Counted from the stretch's first letter, positions 6,427-14,273 are shown. The stretch is 22,524 nucleotides of DNA from Limnohabitans sp. (GCA_023260735.1 JALQUL010000136.1:1-22524); one strand, 5' to 3'. The notes: generated by a model not told the origin, from the letters alone. A program made the numbers and translations.

Positions 6427-7833
6427 ATGAATTTACCAATACCACACTCCATTACCTCTGTATCGTCTGACTGTTTAGCTGCTTTTCAAAATCGATTTGG
6501 CGCACAGTTTTCTGTTGCTATGGCTGTTAGAGAACAACACGGCCGAGATGAATCGGCATTTTCTGTTCCCCCTCCAGAGGCCGTTTTATTTGCACAATCA
6601 ACTCAAGATGTGAGTGATGCTTTAGCCTTGGCTCATAAGTTTAATTGGCCTGTAATTGCGTTTGGCGTTGGTTCATCACTTGAGGGTCATTTATTAGCGG
6701 TAAAAGGTGGTTTAAGCCTTGATGTAAGCCGTATGAATCAGATTCTGGCAATCAATTCAGAAGATTTAACAGTAACGGTACAGCCTGGTGTTACTAGGCA
6801 TCAGTTAAATGACTTTATTAAAAGTGAAGGTTTGTTTTTTCCAATTGACCCAGGTGCCAATGCTACTTTAGGCGGAATGTGTGCCACTAGAGCGAGTGGA
6901 ACCAATGCGGTGCGTTATGGCACCATGCGTGAGAATGTTTTAGCTCTAGAGGTGGTTTTAGCGACTGGAGAAGTCATTAGAACTGGCACAAAAGCTAAAA
7001 AAAGTAGTGCAGGTTACGATTTAACTCGTTTAATGGTAGGTAGTGAGGGAACTTTGGGTGTAATGACTGAAATTACCCTCAAGGTGTATCCGCTTCCAGA
7101 TGCAATTAATGCTGCAGTCTGTTTATTTCCAAGCTTGTCTGATGCAGTTAATACGACTATAGCCCTAATTCAAATGGGCGTACCTATCGCCCGTTGTGAA
7201 TTACTGGATAAAAATACAGTTAAAATTGTCAATAAACACTCACATTTAAATTTGCCCGATGGTGATATGTTGTTAATGGAGTTTCATGGCTCCCCTACTT
7301 CGGTTCAAGAGCAAATTGAAATGGTACAGGAAATTGCTAATCAATATTTAGCCATTTCTTTTCAGTGGGCTTCTACCCCAGAAGCAAGAACTCAACTTTG
7401 GACGGCTAGGCATAATGCCTATTTTGCAGGAGTTCAATCACGTCCTGGTTGCCGAGTTATTACTACTGATTGCTGCGTTCCTATTTCTAAGTTAGCAGAT
7501 GCCTTGTTAATATCTGTCGAAGAAGCCCAACTTTCTGCAATTCCTTATTTTTTAGTAGGCCATGTCGGTGATGGTAATTTCCATTTGGGTTATTTAATCG
7601 ATCCCAATGACGATGATGAAAGAGCTCGTGCAGAAGCTTTAAATCACAAGGTGGTTACTCGTGCGCTAAGTTTAGGCGGTACTTGTACAGGAGAGCATGG
7701 CATTGGCCTGCATAAAATGGATTTTTTAAAGTCCGAAACTGGATTGGGCGCAGTCAATGTGATGCGTTTAATTAAAAATGCCTTAGACCCTAAAAATATT
7801 CTGAACCCAGGTAAGATTTTTAATGAGTTATAA
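6427..7833 (+). CDS. FAD-binding D-2-hydroxyacid dehydrogenase (LDHD/GlcD family)
   Basis: Flavoprotein of the FAD-oxidase C family; likely oxidises D-lactate, glycolate or a related D-2-hydroxyacid and passes electrons to the respiratory chain. Domains: a PCMH-type FAD-binding domain over about residues 50-230, with FGVGSSLEGH, PGANATLGGMCATRASGTNAV (142-162) and VGSEGTLGVMTEITLKVYP; then the substrate/cap domain with GHVGDGNFHLGY (about 377-388) and GGTCTGEHGIGLHKM (about 417-430), ending in LDPKNILNPGKIF. The 468 residues fit bacterial and mitochondrial LDHD. No glcE or glcF partner is adjacent, which favours a single-subunit D-lactate dehydrogenase over the glycolate oxidase complex. There is no clear Shine-Dalgarno sequence. 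A strong terminator follows. Confidence 0.85.
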   Translation: MNLPIPHSITSVSSDCLAAFQNRFGAQFSVAMAVREQHGRDESAFSVPPPEAVLFAQSTQDVSDALALAHKFNWPVIAFGVGSSLEGHLLAVKGGLSLDVSRMNQILAINSEDLTVTVQPGVTRHQLNDFIKSEGLFFPIDPGANATLGGMCATRASGTNAVRYGTMRENVLALEVVLATGEVIRTGTKAKKSSAGYDLTRLMVGSEGTLGVMTEITLKVYPLPDAINAAVCLFPSLSDAVNTTIALIQMGVPIARCELLDKNTVKIVNKHSHLNLPDGDMLLMEFHGSPTSVQEQIEMVQEIANQYLAISFQWASTPEARTQLWTARHNAYFAGVQSRPGCRVITTDCCVPISKLADALLISVEEAQLSAIPYFLVGHVGDGNFHLGYLIDPNDDDERARAEALNHKVVTRALSLGGTCTGEHGIGLHKMDFLKSETGLGAVNVMRLIKNALDPKNILNPGKIFNEL

Positions 7834-7880
7834 GGGGTCTTAACTGGCATTGAGTTGCCGATTAACTCTGGTGAGTTGAT

Positions 7881-7912
7881 AAGGGCTTGGATTTCGACCA
7901 AGCCCTTTTTTT
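7881..7912 (+). terminator. Rho-independent terminator of the hydroxyacid dehydrogenase gene
   Basis: A perfect 10-bp stem, AAGGGCTTGG (7881-7890) with CCAAGCCCTT (7898-7907), has a 7-base loop and a run of seven T (7906-7912). It lies 48 bases past the stop codon, in the right orientation for the plus-strand gene. On the minus strand there is no matching T-run. Confidence 0.92.
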
Positions 7913-7976
7913 AAGATTGTGCTAATGGCGTGATGATTTGAGTAACACTAAGCTAAGCTACTTTATACTACTTTCA

Positions 7977-8004
7977 GGCATTGCACGACTTAACATGCAA
8001 TGCC
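7977..8004. repeat. 9-bp inverted repeat after the DMGDH-like gene
   Basis: GGCATTGCA (7977-7985) pairs perfectly with TGCAATGCC (7996-8004) around a 10-base loop, 10 bases past the stop of the minus-strand gene. No T-run follows on the minus strand, so it may be an RNA 3'-end hairpin or a factor-assisted terminator rather than a standard intrinsic one. Confidence 0.5.
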
Positions 8005-8014
8005 CCGCACTTTA

Positions 8015-10579
8015 TTAAGAACGTGGTTTGATATTTTCTGGATCGTATAAAGCACCATAACCCACCGCTTCTACCTTGACAGGATAGATATCGTCAAAGT
8101 ACTGAATTTGCAACTCACGTCCAACTTGACAGTACTCATACGGCAAATAGGCCAGTGCAATGTTTTTGCCAATGGAAGGACCGTAAGCGATGCTAGTGGT
8201 GTACGAGCGACGACCTTCGCTATCTATTAGCGTTTGGCCGGTTGCAGGATCCATTACCGGCAAATTGCCTAGCGGGTAACGTGCTACACCTGTACTGTCG
8301 ATATTGCTAATCATGGTGAGAGTACACAACATGGCTGGCTGATGCGCACGCTCGCGGAATTTGAGGTGTGCTTCTTTGCCATGGAAATCGGCAGCTTTGA
8401 CTTTTGGTCTTGCCAAATCGCATTCCATCAGGTTGTACTCTGTGAGCAAGTCGCCATTTTGAAGACGTAGGCTTTTCTCCATACGACGAGTGTTGGCATA
8501 GGTTTCGACACCCACAGGGGTCACACCTAATTCTGCAAATGCGTCCCACAAGGCCAAACCATCTTCATATTTGAAGTGCAACTCCCAGCCCTGCTCGCCA
8601 ACGTAAGAAATACGGAAAGCTAGTACTGGCACGCCCTTGATGGTTAAGTTGCGTAGTGCAGCAAAAGGGAAGTTTTCGTGACTCCAGCTTTCAGGCTCGT
8701 CGGCAATTTTTTGTACGGTGGCTCTTGCATTAGGACCCCATACCCCTAAACAACCAAATTGTGTGGTGGTGTCGGTTATCGTGACGTTAGCACCACGGTC
8801 TTGCGCCATACGGCGAACCCAAGTAAGGTCACGGTGACCCGCATCGGCACCGTCAATCACACGGTAATGATCTTGAGCTAAACGTAAAACTGTTAAGTCT
8901 GCACGCACTCCGCCTTTAGCATCTAGGAAATGGGTATAAATACCTTTGCCTACAGGTGTATCTCCTCCTACTTTTGCAACACAAATGTACTCGAGTAAGT
9001 CAGCTGCATCTGGCCCAACAACATCAAACTCAGCAAAGTGAGAGACGTTGATCATGCCTACATCTTCAGACATTTTTAAATGCTCGGCATTCGAGACGCG
9101 CCAGAAATGGCGGTTATCCCATTCGTTGGCACGGACAGGTACTTTATCGCCATACACATCTAGTAGGTGTTCATTACTGGCGTAACCGTGAGCACGTTCC
9201 CAACCAGCCAGTTCCATAAAGTAGGCACCTAGTGCTTTTTCACGTTCGTAGAAAGGGCTTTTAAAAATACCACGTGATGCGCTATAGGGTTCCCTGTTAT
9301 GTACAGGTGGGTTGTAAATTTTGAAAGCACCTTCATAGCAGCGGTCGTGAATGTACTTCTCATCTTGTTGGAATGGGTAGTAACGGGCTACATCAATACG
9401 TGCATGATCAATATGGGTATAGCCGTCTGTCATCCAATCAGCCAAGAGTTTGCCGAAACCTGGGCCGTCCTTAACCCAAATGGCTTCAGCGTACCAAAGG
9501 CCACGCACTTTTGCGGACTCACCAATTGATGGATTACCATCGGTTGTGACTTGCAACAAACCATTAAAGGAGTGTTTCTCGTCATAGCCTAACTCACTCA
9601 AAATAGGTGTTAATTCCATGGCACGCTCGAGAGGCTCCATGATTTGTTCTAGTTCGAGGTCACGTTGGGATGGAGATAAACGTGCTTGTTCTTTTTCTAA
9701 TAAATCACGTGGATGGCACATACGTGGGTTTTTCTCTTCATAATAACCCCACTCAATCTGACCACCCTCTGGTGTAGTTGGGTCCCCTGTGTCACGCAAG
9801 TAAGCAGAGTTACCTTGGTCGCGTAACAATGGGTAGCCAATGTCTTTTCCTGTACCGGCAAATTCAAGATATGGTTTAAAGAAGGTTAATGGATGGTCAA
9901 CTGGCATAATTGGCAGGTCTTCTCCTGCCATCCCAGCAATTAATCGTCCCCATAGGCCAGCGCACACCACAACATAGTCTGCTGCGATATAACCTTTGGT
10001 GGTTTCTACACCTTGGATACGACCGTTTTCAATTTTTAAACCGGTACAAGCGGTATTGGCAAAAGACTGCAATTTACCTGTTGCTACTGCAGCGTCTACT
10101 AATTCGCCAGCCACCATTTGTGAACGTGGCTTGACTAGGCCTGCATCTGGATCCCATAGTGCGCCTTGAATCATGCTTTCTTCTAAAAGCGGGAATTTTT
10201 CTTTTGCTTGCGCAGGAGTGATCATCTCTACGCGATTACCAAATGCCTTGCCAGAAGCCACGCGGCGTTTGAGTTCTACCATACGCTCGTCATCACCTAC
10301 ACGGGCTACTTCGATACCACCAATCCGCTCATAACGACCCATTTTGTCGTAAAAATCAATGCTGTATTTGGTGGTGAAGATGGTGAGCTGATCATGCATC
10401 GTGTTGAAGCAAAAATCAGAGGCATGTGCGGTTGATCCGACATCGGTAGGAACAGCGGATTTGTCGATGCCCACAATATCATCCCAACCGCGTTCAATAA
10501 GGTGATGTGCAACTGAGGCACCGACAATGCCTCCTAGACCAATAATAACAACTTTAGCACGATCTGGAAATTTGGCCAT
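8015..10579 (-). CDS. FAD-dependent dimethylglycine/sarcosine dehydrogenase-like protein (DAO + GcvT)
   Basis: Large flavoprotein of 854 residues, the usual size for DMGDH-type enzymes. Order: Rossmann FAD site VVIIGLGGIVGASVAHHL (residues 10-27, one Gly differing from the usual GGGIxG), then GSTAHAS with His52 where relatives bear the covalently bound FAD; DAO domain to about 395; a middle FAO-type segment (about 400-455); GcvT folate-binding domain (about 465-745; FDVVGPDAADLL, YVGEQGWELHF, RRMEKSLR); GcvT C-terminal barrel to the end (ALAYLPYE). Relatives oxidatively demethylate N-methylated glycines and hand the formaldehyde unit to tetrahydrofolate. The substrate cannot be fixed: dimethylglycine, sarcosine or another N-methyl amine. 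It stands alone, with no folate-enzyme partner beside it. Hand-counted samples are about 43-48% GC, above most neighbours, which may reflect high expression or transfer. Confidence 0.83.
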   Translation of the reverse strand: MAKFPDRAKVVIIGLGGIVGASVAHHLIERGWDDIVGIDKSAVPTDVGSTAHASDFCFNTMHDQLTIFTTKYSIDFYDKMGRYERIGGIEVARVGDDERMVELKRRVASGKAFGNRVEMITPAQAKEKFPLLEESMIQGALWDPDAGLVKPRSQMVAGELVDAAVATGKLQSFANTACTGLKIENGRIQGVETTKGYIAADYVVVCAGLWGRLIAGMAGEDLPIMPVDHPLTFFKPYLEFAGTGKDIGYPLLRDQGNSAYLRDTGDPTTPEGGQIEWGYYEEKNPRMCHPRDLLEKEQARLSPSQRDLELEQIMEPLERAMELTPILSELGYDEKHSFNGLLQVTTDGNPSIGESAKVRGLWYAEAIWVKDGPGFGKLLADWMTDGYTHIDHARIDVARYYPFQQDEKYIHDRCYEGAFKIYNPPVHNREPYSASRGIFKSPFYEREKALGAYFMELAGWERAHGYASNEHLLDVYGDKVPVRANEWDNRHFWRVSNAEHLKMSEDVGMINVSHFAEFDVVGPDAADLLEYICVAKVGGDTPVGKGIYTHFLDAKGGVRADLTVLRLAQDHYRVIDGADAGHRDLTWVRRMAQDRGANVTITDTTTQFGCLGVWGPNARATVQKIADEPESWSHENFPFAALRNLTIKGVPVLAFRISYVGEQGWELHFKYEDGLALWDAFAELGVTPVGVETYANTRRMEKSLRLQNGDLLTEYNLMECDLARPKVKAADFHGKEAHLKFRERAHQPAMLCTLTMISNIDSTGVARYPLGNLPVMDPATGQTLIDSEGRRSYTTSIAYGPSIGKNIALAYLPYEYCQVGRELQIQYFDDIYPVKVEAVGYGALYDPENIKPRS

Positions 10580-10879
10580 GTCGTTTTTGCTTTCTAAAGA
10601 ATTGATAAATGAAAGGGAAATTTTAGCTTATGAGATGTAGTGTAAGTTTCGCCATTTAATTTAATTTGTTAATTGCGACTGTGCGTTAGGCAAACACGCC
10701 ATAAGAAAGAGCACTCATGTTTTGATAGCGACGGATGATGCTAGTTTCTGTTGAGTTTTAGTGAATCGTAAGCTACCATTAAAAACTATCTGCTAAATCT
10801 AATCTCAAACTTAGATCTTTTAAGTGAATTTTTTAAACCAAAAGAGTCTTAATATCTGCTCTTTTGCTTCTATCGCTAA
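10580..10879. other. Spacer between the DMGDH-like gene and rlpA
   Basis: These 300 bases should hold the promoter of the DMGDH-like gene and the end of the par-rlpA transcript. Apart from the hairpin at 10839-10866, I see no open frame, tRNA or recognisable glycine or SAM riboswitch. No strong Shine-Dalgarno sequence precedes the downstream ATG. Confidence 0.45.
10839..10866 (-). terminator. Possible terminator of the parB-rlpA transcript
   Basis: CAAAAGAG (10839-10846) and CTCTTTTG (10859-10866) form an 8-bp stem with a 12-base loop, 13 bases past the rlpA stop. On the minus strand the hairpin is followed by GGTTTAAAAAATT, so the T-run is short and interrupted. It is a weak candidate, but the only hairpin in the right place. 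Confidence 0.4.
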
Positions 10880-11458
10880 TTAATTTTCAGGGGTTCCTTC
10901 TGTGCTTGGTTTTTCTGTAAAGGATTCTGGTTTGCTTGGAAGAGCTTGAATTTCAACTTCCCCCACTCCCTTAGGTAATAAACCGATTGCCTGAGCCGTA
11001 GCTTTGCTTAAATCAATTATTCGACCTTTTACATAAGGCCCTCTGTCGGTGACTTGTGCAAACACACTTTGACCTGTTTCAACTAGAGTAATTTTGACCC
11101 AGCTGTTGAAGGGTAAACTGGGGTGTGCCACGCTCAGCTCATACATATTGAACTTTTTGCCAGAGGCGGTTTTTCTACCATGAAATTTATTTCCATACCA
11201 ACTTGCTAAGCCTTTTTCGTTGGATTTGGTATTATCATTTAAATTCGTTTTAAGCGTAGCCTCTCCTTCTGTTGCCTGTTGGCTTAATGGGTCATTAAGT
11301 GAGTAGCTTTCATTGTGAGGGATATGAATATAAGCATTAAAGTGTTCCATACTTACAAACTCTGCATCTTTGGCTTGTAAGCTAGGGTTTTCAGCATACA
11401 CAGTGGATAACTGAAAGCTTGATAAAACCAAAATGATAAAGCTTGTCGATAGTCGCAT
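10880..11458 (-). CDS. rlpA: RlpA-like septal lytic transglycosylase (double-psi beta-barrel), no SPOR domain
   Basis: Predicted secreted peptidoglycan enzyme; RlpA proteins cut glycan strands that lack stem peptides during daughter-cell separation. I chose the ATG at 11458 (192 residues). It gives a classic signal peptide (MRLSTSFIILVLSSFQLSTVYA, then ENP) and starts after the parB stop, while the longer frame from 11512 would overlap parB and bury the signal. Ala rather than Cys follows the hydrophobic core, so this is a type I-exported protein rather than a lipoprotein. The DPBB domain carries LASWYGNKFHGRKTASG, the catalytic-region His in SVAHPSLPFNS, and Asp in QVTDRGPYVKGRIIDLS. The C-terminus stops soon after EIQAL with a Pro/Ser/Glu-rich tail, so the usual SPOR peptidoglycan-binding domain is missing. 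It follows parB closely, so it is probably co-transcribed. Confidence 0.85.
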   Translation of the reverse strand: MRLSTSFIILVLSSFQLSTVYAENPSLQAKDAEFVSMEHFNAYIHIPHNESYSLNDPLSQQATEGEATLKTNLNDNTKSNEKGLASWYGNKFHGRKTASGKKFNMYELSVAHPSLPFNSWVKITLVETGQSVFAQVTDRGPYVKGRIIDLSKATAQAIGLLPKGVGEVEIQALPSKPESFTEKPSTEGTPEN

Positions 11459-11477
11459 TATTCGAGTTTTGAATGAT

Positions 11478-12401
11478 TTAGTTATTTTTTCGAAGTCGTT
11501 CGATGAGGCCATTTAATTCATCAAGTGAGCCAAAACTAATAATGGTTTCACCTTGTTGCTCGACTACGCCATGACGTTTCACTTTTTTCTTCAAGTTGAT
11601 TTGTACCTGCGCACCTAATAGGTCTGAGAGTTCCTCTTCTACTAAAACAATATCTCGCTCTTTTGCTGGTTTTACTTTAAAGCCTTTATCTGCTTTATCT
11701 AGACCTATGTTTTTCACTAGGCTTTCGGTTTCGCGAACGGATAGTTTTTTGGCCACAATTTGGTTAGCTGCATTAATCTGTTTAGCTTTTTCAAGAGCCA
11801 ATAGGGCTCTAGCATGCCCCATATCAATGTCTCCTGCCATTAACATGGTTTGTACGGGCTCTGCTAAATTAATTAAGCGTAATAAATTGGAGCAAGCACT
11901 TCTAGACCGCCCTACTGCTTGAGCTGCTTCATCATGGGTGAGTTCAAACTCTTTTATCAGTCTTTGAATACCTAAGGCCTCTTCAAGTGGGTTGAGGTCT
12001 TCGCGTTGAATGTTTTCAATTAAAGCCATTGCGGCTGCAGCCTCATCTGCAACATCTCGTACTAAAACCGGTACTTGATCTAAACCCGCAATTCTTGCCG
12101 CCCTAAAACGCCTCTCGCCAGCAATAATTTCGTATAAACCTTGATGAGGACCTTGGCTCAGTTGGCGTACCAAAATAGGCTGCATAATGCCTTGTGCTTT
12201 AATTGATTCAGCTAGTTCATAAAGCGCTCCTTCGTCCATTTGTGTCCGAGGCTGATACTGTCCAGCAATCATTTGCTCTAGCTTTAAGCTATGGGGTTGA
12301 TCGAGATTGATTTCGTTGCGGCTCTCGTTAGTTTCACTGACGGTGGGTCCTAATAAAGCTTCTAGTCCGCGACCTAAACCTTTTGGTCTTTTTGTTGCCA
12401 T
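11478..12401 (-). CDS. parB: Chromosome-partitioning protein ParB
   Basis: CTP-dependent DNA clamp that loads at parS, spreads, and is moved by ParA to segregate the origin region. Its 307 residues are typical. Seen: N-terminal KGLGRGLEALLG (7-18), the ParA-stimulating segment; YQPRTQMDEGALYELAESIKAQG, Box I; AGERRFRAA (94-102), the CTP-binding Box II; LIENIQREDLNPLEEA (127-142), Box III; helix-turn-helix around 155-175 (THDEAAQAVGRSRSACSNLL), which reads parS; and a C-terminal dimer domain. The HTH has Cys170 where Val is common. Three perfect parS sites lie 1.7-3.1 kb upstream of its start, which supports a working chromosomal system. It is 263 bp away from parA rather than overlapping it, so it may have its own promoter. 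Confidence 0.97.
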   Translation of the reverse strand: MATKRPKGLGRGLEALLGPTVSETNESRNEINLDQPHSLKLEQMIAGQYQPRTQMDEGALYELAESIKAQGIMQPILVRQLSQGPHQGLYEIIAGERRFRAARIAGLDQVPVLVRDVADEAAAAMALIENIQREDLNPLEEALGIQRLIKEFELTHDEAAQAVGRSRSACSNLLRLINLAEPVQTMLMAGDIDMGHARALLALEKAKQINAANQIVAKKLSVRETESLVKNIGLDKADKGFKVKPAKERDIVLVEEELSDLLGAQVQINLKKKVKRHGVVEQQGETIISFGSLDELNGLIERLRKNN

Positions 12402-12530
12402 TTAATATTTCTGTGTTAAGGATTGGTTTTAATAGTACAGGCTTCTAAAGTCTATACTTTTTGCTATGTTAAATATATTAAATGCACATCACTAATGATG
12501 GCATGTGTTAACTAAAAAGTGAGTATTTGA

Positions 12531-12572
12531 AATATTGAAGAAATGGCTACCAATATTTTTTAGCTAGCCATT
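12531..12572 (-). repeat. Two mutually exclusive hairpins upstream of parB
   Basis: One hairpin pairs AATGGCTA (12542-12549) with TAGCCATT (12565-12572). The other pairs AATATTG (12531-12537) with CAATATT (12551-12557). Each uses the other's loop or arm, so only one can form at a time in the parB leader. This is the layout of a two-state RNA element, but the stems are short (8 and 7 bp) and function is unproven. Confidence 0.4.
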
Positions 12573-12620
12573 GAGGATTGTATAAAACAATAAAATCAGT
12601 CATTGAAGTCCGGCTAAGAA

Positions 12621-12657
12621 AGTTACTAAATCCAAGCATGGGATACCTTTAGTAACT
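12621..12657 (-). repeat. 10-bp inverted repeat just after parA
   Basis: AGTTACTAAA (12621-12630) and TTTAGTAACT (12648-12657) are perfectly complementary with a 17-base loop, starting 8 bases past the parA stop. On the minus strand the stem is followed by TTCTTAG, a poor T-run, so it may act as a leaky terminator, an mRNA-stabilising 3' hairpin, or a protein site. Confidence 0.5.
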
Positions 12658-12664
12658 GATTATT

Positions 12665-13429
12665 TTAAATAATGCGTTTGACCATTTCAGTGGCGAACTC
12701 CATATAAGCTTGGCTTCCCTTTGCTTGTGGATCAAAAGTAACACCAGGCTGTCCATAACTTGGTGCTTCTGCCAATCGCACATTTCGTGGAATCACTGTA
12801 TCAAATACCTTGTTCCCAAAGTGATCTTTTAGTTGATTCGATACTTGAACTTGTAAAGTAATTCTGGGGTCGTACATTACTCTTAATAAACCAATAATGG
12901 ACAATTCTTTATTAAGATTGGCGTGTACTTGTTTAATGGTGTTTACCAAGTCGGTTAGACCTTCCAATGCAAAATATTCGCATTGCATTGGTACAATCAC
13001 ACCATTGGCTGCACATAAACCATTTAACGTTAACATAGATAAACTAGGTGGGCAGTCAATCAGCACAAAGTCATAATCATCTTTTACTGCACGCAATGCT
13101 TTTTTGAGTCGCATTTCGCGGCGTTCTAAATGTACTAATTCGACTTCTGCACCAGCTAATTCTCGGTTGGCGCCCAGTACATCATAACCACACAATTCGC
13201 TTCGAATTTTAGTTTCTTTAATGCTGGCTGATTCAAGTAACACATCATAAACAGTGAGTTTCATATTGCGCTTGTCAATATTAGAGCCCATTGTGGCGTT
13301 ACCCTGTGGGTCTAAGTCCACCATTAAAACCCGTTTGCCAACTTTGGTTAAACCAGCTGCCAAATTAACTGTGGTAGTTGTTTTACCTACCCCACCCTTT
13401 TGATTGGCGACACAAAATATTTTAGCCAT
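12665..13429 (-). CDS. parA: Chromosome-partitioning ATPase ParA
   Basis: DNA-binding ATPase of the ParA/Soj/MinD family that moves ParB-parS complexes over the nucleoid. The 254-residue small form lacks an N-terminal HTH, as expected for chromosomal type Ib-like ParA. Seen: deviant Walker A KGGVGKTTTT (11-20, both Lys11 and Lys16 present), Walker A' VDLDPQGNAT (37-46) with Asp40, Walker B VLIDCPPSL (122-130) with Asp125, and the C-terminal PRNVRLAEAPSYGQP block of chromosomal ParA. It begins 7 bases after the stop of the upstream lysE-family gene, so the two are one transcript. There is no clear Shine-Dalgarno sequence. Confidence 0.97.
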   Translation of the reverse strand: MAKIFCVANQKGGVGKTTTTVNLAAGLTKVGKRVLMVDLDPQGNATMGSNIDKRNMKLTVYDVLLESASIKETKIRSELCGYDVLGANRELAGAEVELVHLERREMRLKKALRAVKDDYDFVLIDCPPSLSMLTLNGLCAANGVIVPMQCEYFALEGLTDLVNTIKQVHANLNKELSIIGLLRVMYDPRITLQVQVSNQLKDHFGNKVFDTVIPRNVRLAEAPSYGQPGVTFDPQAKGSQAYMEFATEMVKRII

Positions 13430-13436
13430 AATTATT

Positions 13437-14063
13437 TTAGATTTTTGAGAAAGCCAATTTCAGACCAAAACCAACCAAAAATAAACCTGCAATTTTTTGC
13501 AAAAAAGAGCTTACTTTTTGATTAGAACGAATTTTTTCTGCTAAAAAGTGGGTGATCATGACTACAACAAAACAGTAGATAAAAGCTAAGATAGCAACAG
13601 TTGCTGCCATAACAGCAAAGGTAATAAAACCTAAATGAGTCTGTGGATTGATAAATAAGGGGAAAAAGGCTAAATAAAATACAACCGCTTTGGGATTAAA
13701 AAGTGTAATTACCAAAGCCTGTTTAAAATACTGACCAGGTTTAATGTTCAAAATTGGTTTGTCACCTGGTTTAGCCATAATCATTTTGGCTCCTAACCAG
13801 ACTAAATAGGCCGCTCCTACCCATTGAATTATCACTAATGCACCCGCGTAGGCCTTTAAAATTGAGGCAACGCCTGCAACGGTAATCCACAAAAGCACTT
13901 GGTCTCCGGCAATCACTCCAAGGGTTGCCATCATCCCACCTAAAACGCCACCTTTTGCAGTAGATGTCATAATGGCTAAATTGCCTGGACCTGGAATAAT
14001 CAATAATAAAATAAAGGCGGTTACAAAAGCACCGTATTCGCTAATGCCAAAAAAGTGGGTCAT
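13437..14063 (-). CDS. LysE/RhtB-family amino-acid exporter
   Basis: Inner-membrane exporter of 208 residues with about six hydrophobic helices (near 13-30, 40-65, 75-95, 114-135, 142-170, 190-205). The family signature PGPGNLAIMTSTAKGG occupies 24-39, and a positively charged loop (KMIMAKPGDKP) lies between helices 3 and 4. Relatives export homoserine lactone, threonine, leucine or lysine; the substrate cannot be told from sequence. It sits between rsmG and parA, an arrangement known in other Burkholderiales, and its leader carries two parS sites, so ParB binding could influence this promoter and hence parA. Confidence 0.88.
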   Translation of the reverse strand: MTHFFGISEYGAFVTAFILLLIIPGPGNLAIMTSTAKGGVLGGMMATLGVIAGDQVLLWITVAGVASILKAYAGALVIIQWVGAAYLVWLGAKMIMAKPGDKPILNIKPGQYFKQALVITLFNPKAVVFYLAFFPLFINPQTHLGFITFAVMAATVAILAFIYCFVVVMITHFLAEKIRSNQKVSSFLQKIAGLFLVGFGLKLAFSKI

Positions 14064-14114
14064 AAAAGTGTACTTTTTATTTTGTTAAGAATAGATTAGG
14101 TTTACCTAGCTACA

Positions 14115-14130
14115 TGTTTCACGTGAAACA
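14115..14130. other. parS: parS site 1
   Basis: An exact match (16/16) to the near-universal ParB-binding palindrome TGTTTCACGTGAAACA. It lies in the leader of the lysE-parA genes. Confidence 0.95.
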
Positions 14131-14235
14131 TTTACCAAGAGCTAATTATTTACAACTCGCCCTTTTTTTAATTCTAACAAAGACCCTATTCAATTGGCTT
14201 ATGCAATCTTGTTATTTCTGTCATTTCATTCACTT

Positions 14236-14251
14236 TGTTTCACGTGAAACA
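14236..14251. other. parS: parS site 2
   Basis: A second exact TGTTTCACGTGAAACA, 22 bases past the rsmG stop in the same spacer as site 1. Paired perfect sites give high local ParB loading. Confidence 0.95.
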
Positions 14252-14273
14252 CAGAAAGGTGCTGAATACTAAT

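Larger units (their letters stand above)
12402..12664. other. parA-parB spacer with three inverted repeats
   Basis: The 263 bp between two genes that are usually nearly contiguous holds three inverted repeats: AGTTACTAAA/TTTAGTAACT (12621-12657), AATGGCTA/TAGCCATT (12542-12572) and AATATTG/CAATATT (12531-12557). The last two overlap and cannot form together. No open frame or tRNA is visible. It could hold a partial terminator after parA and a promoter or RNA switch for parB. Confidence 0.5.
14064..14273. other. rsmG-lysE spacer with two parS sites
   Basis: The 210-bp spacer contains two exact parS 16-mers, 105 bases apart edge to edge. It also has to hold any promoter for lysE-parA. Apart from these palindromes I see no terminator with a T-run after rsmG and no open frame. 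Confidence 0.6.

Noticed and set aside
8307..10527. Frames of 73-80 codons on both strands within the DMGDH-like gene
   Set aside because: They are explained by the conserved 854-residue frame; peptide content is arbitrary.
10580..10879. Possible glycine riboswitch upstream of the DMGDH-like gene
   Set aside because: I could not find the conserved aptamer core or paired architecture; only unstructured AT-rich sequence and a weak hairpin are present.
11400..11408. DnaA-box-like AGTGGATAA within rlpA, and GTATCCACA within rsmG near 14607
   Set aside because: Each has one mismatch, is isolated and lies in coding sequence; chance is the simpler explanation.
11596..11922. A 108-codon plus-strand frame opposite parB
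   Set aside because: It is the complement of a complete, well-conserved parB; no Shine-Dalgarno sequence and no recognisable protein pattern.
14064..14273. Reading the parS palindromes as rho-independent terminators of rsmG
   Set aside because: No T-run follows either palindrome on the minus strand, and both match the ParB consensus exactly.
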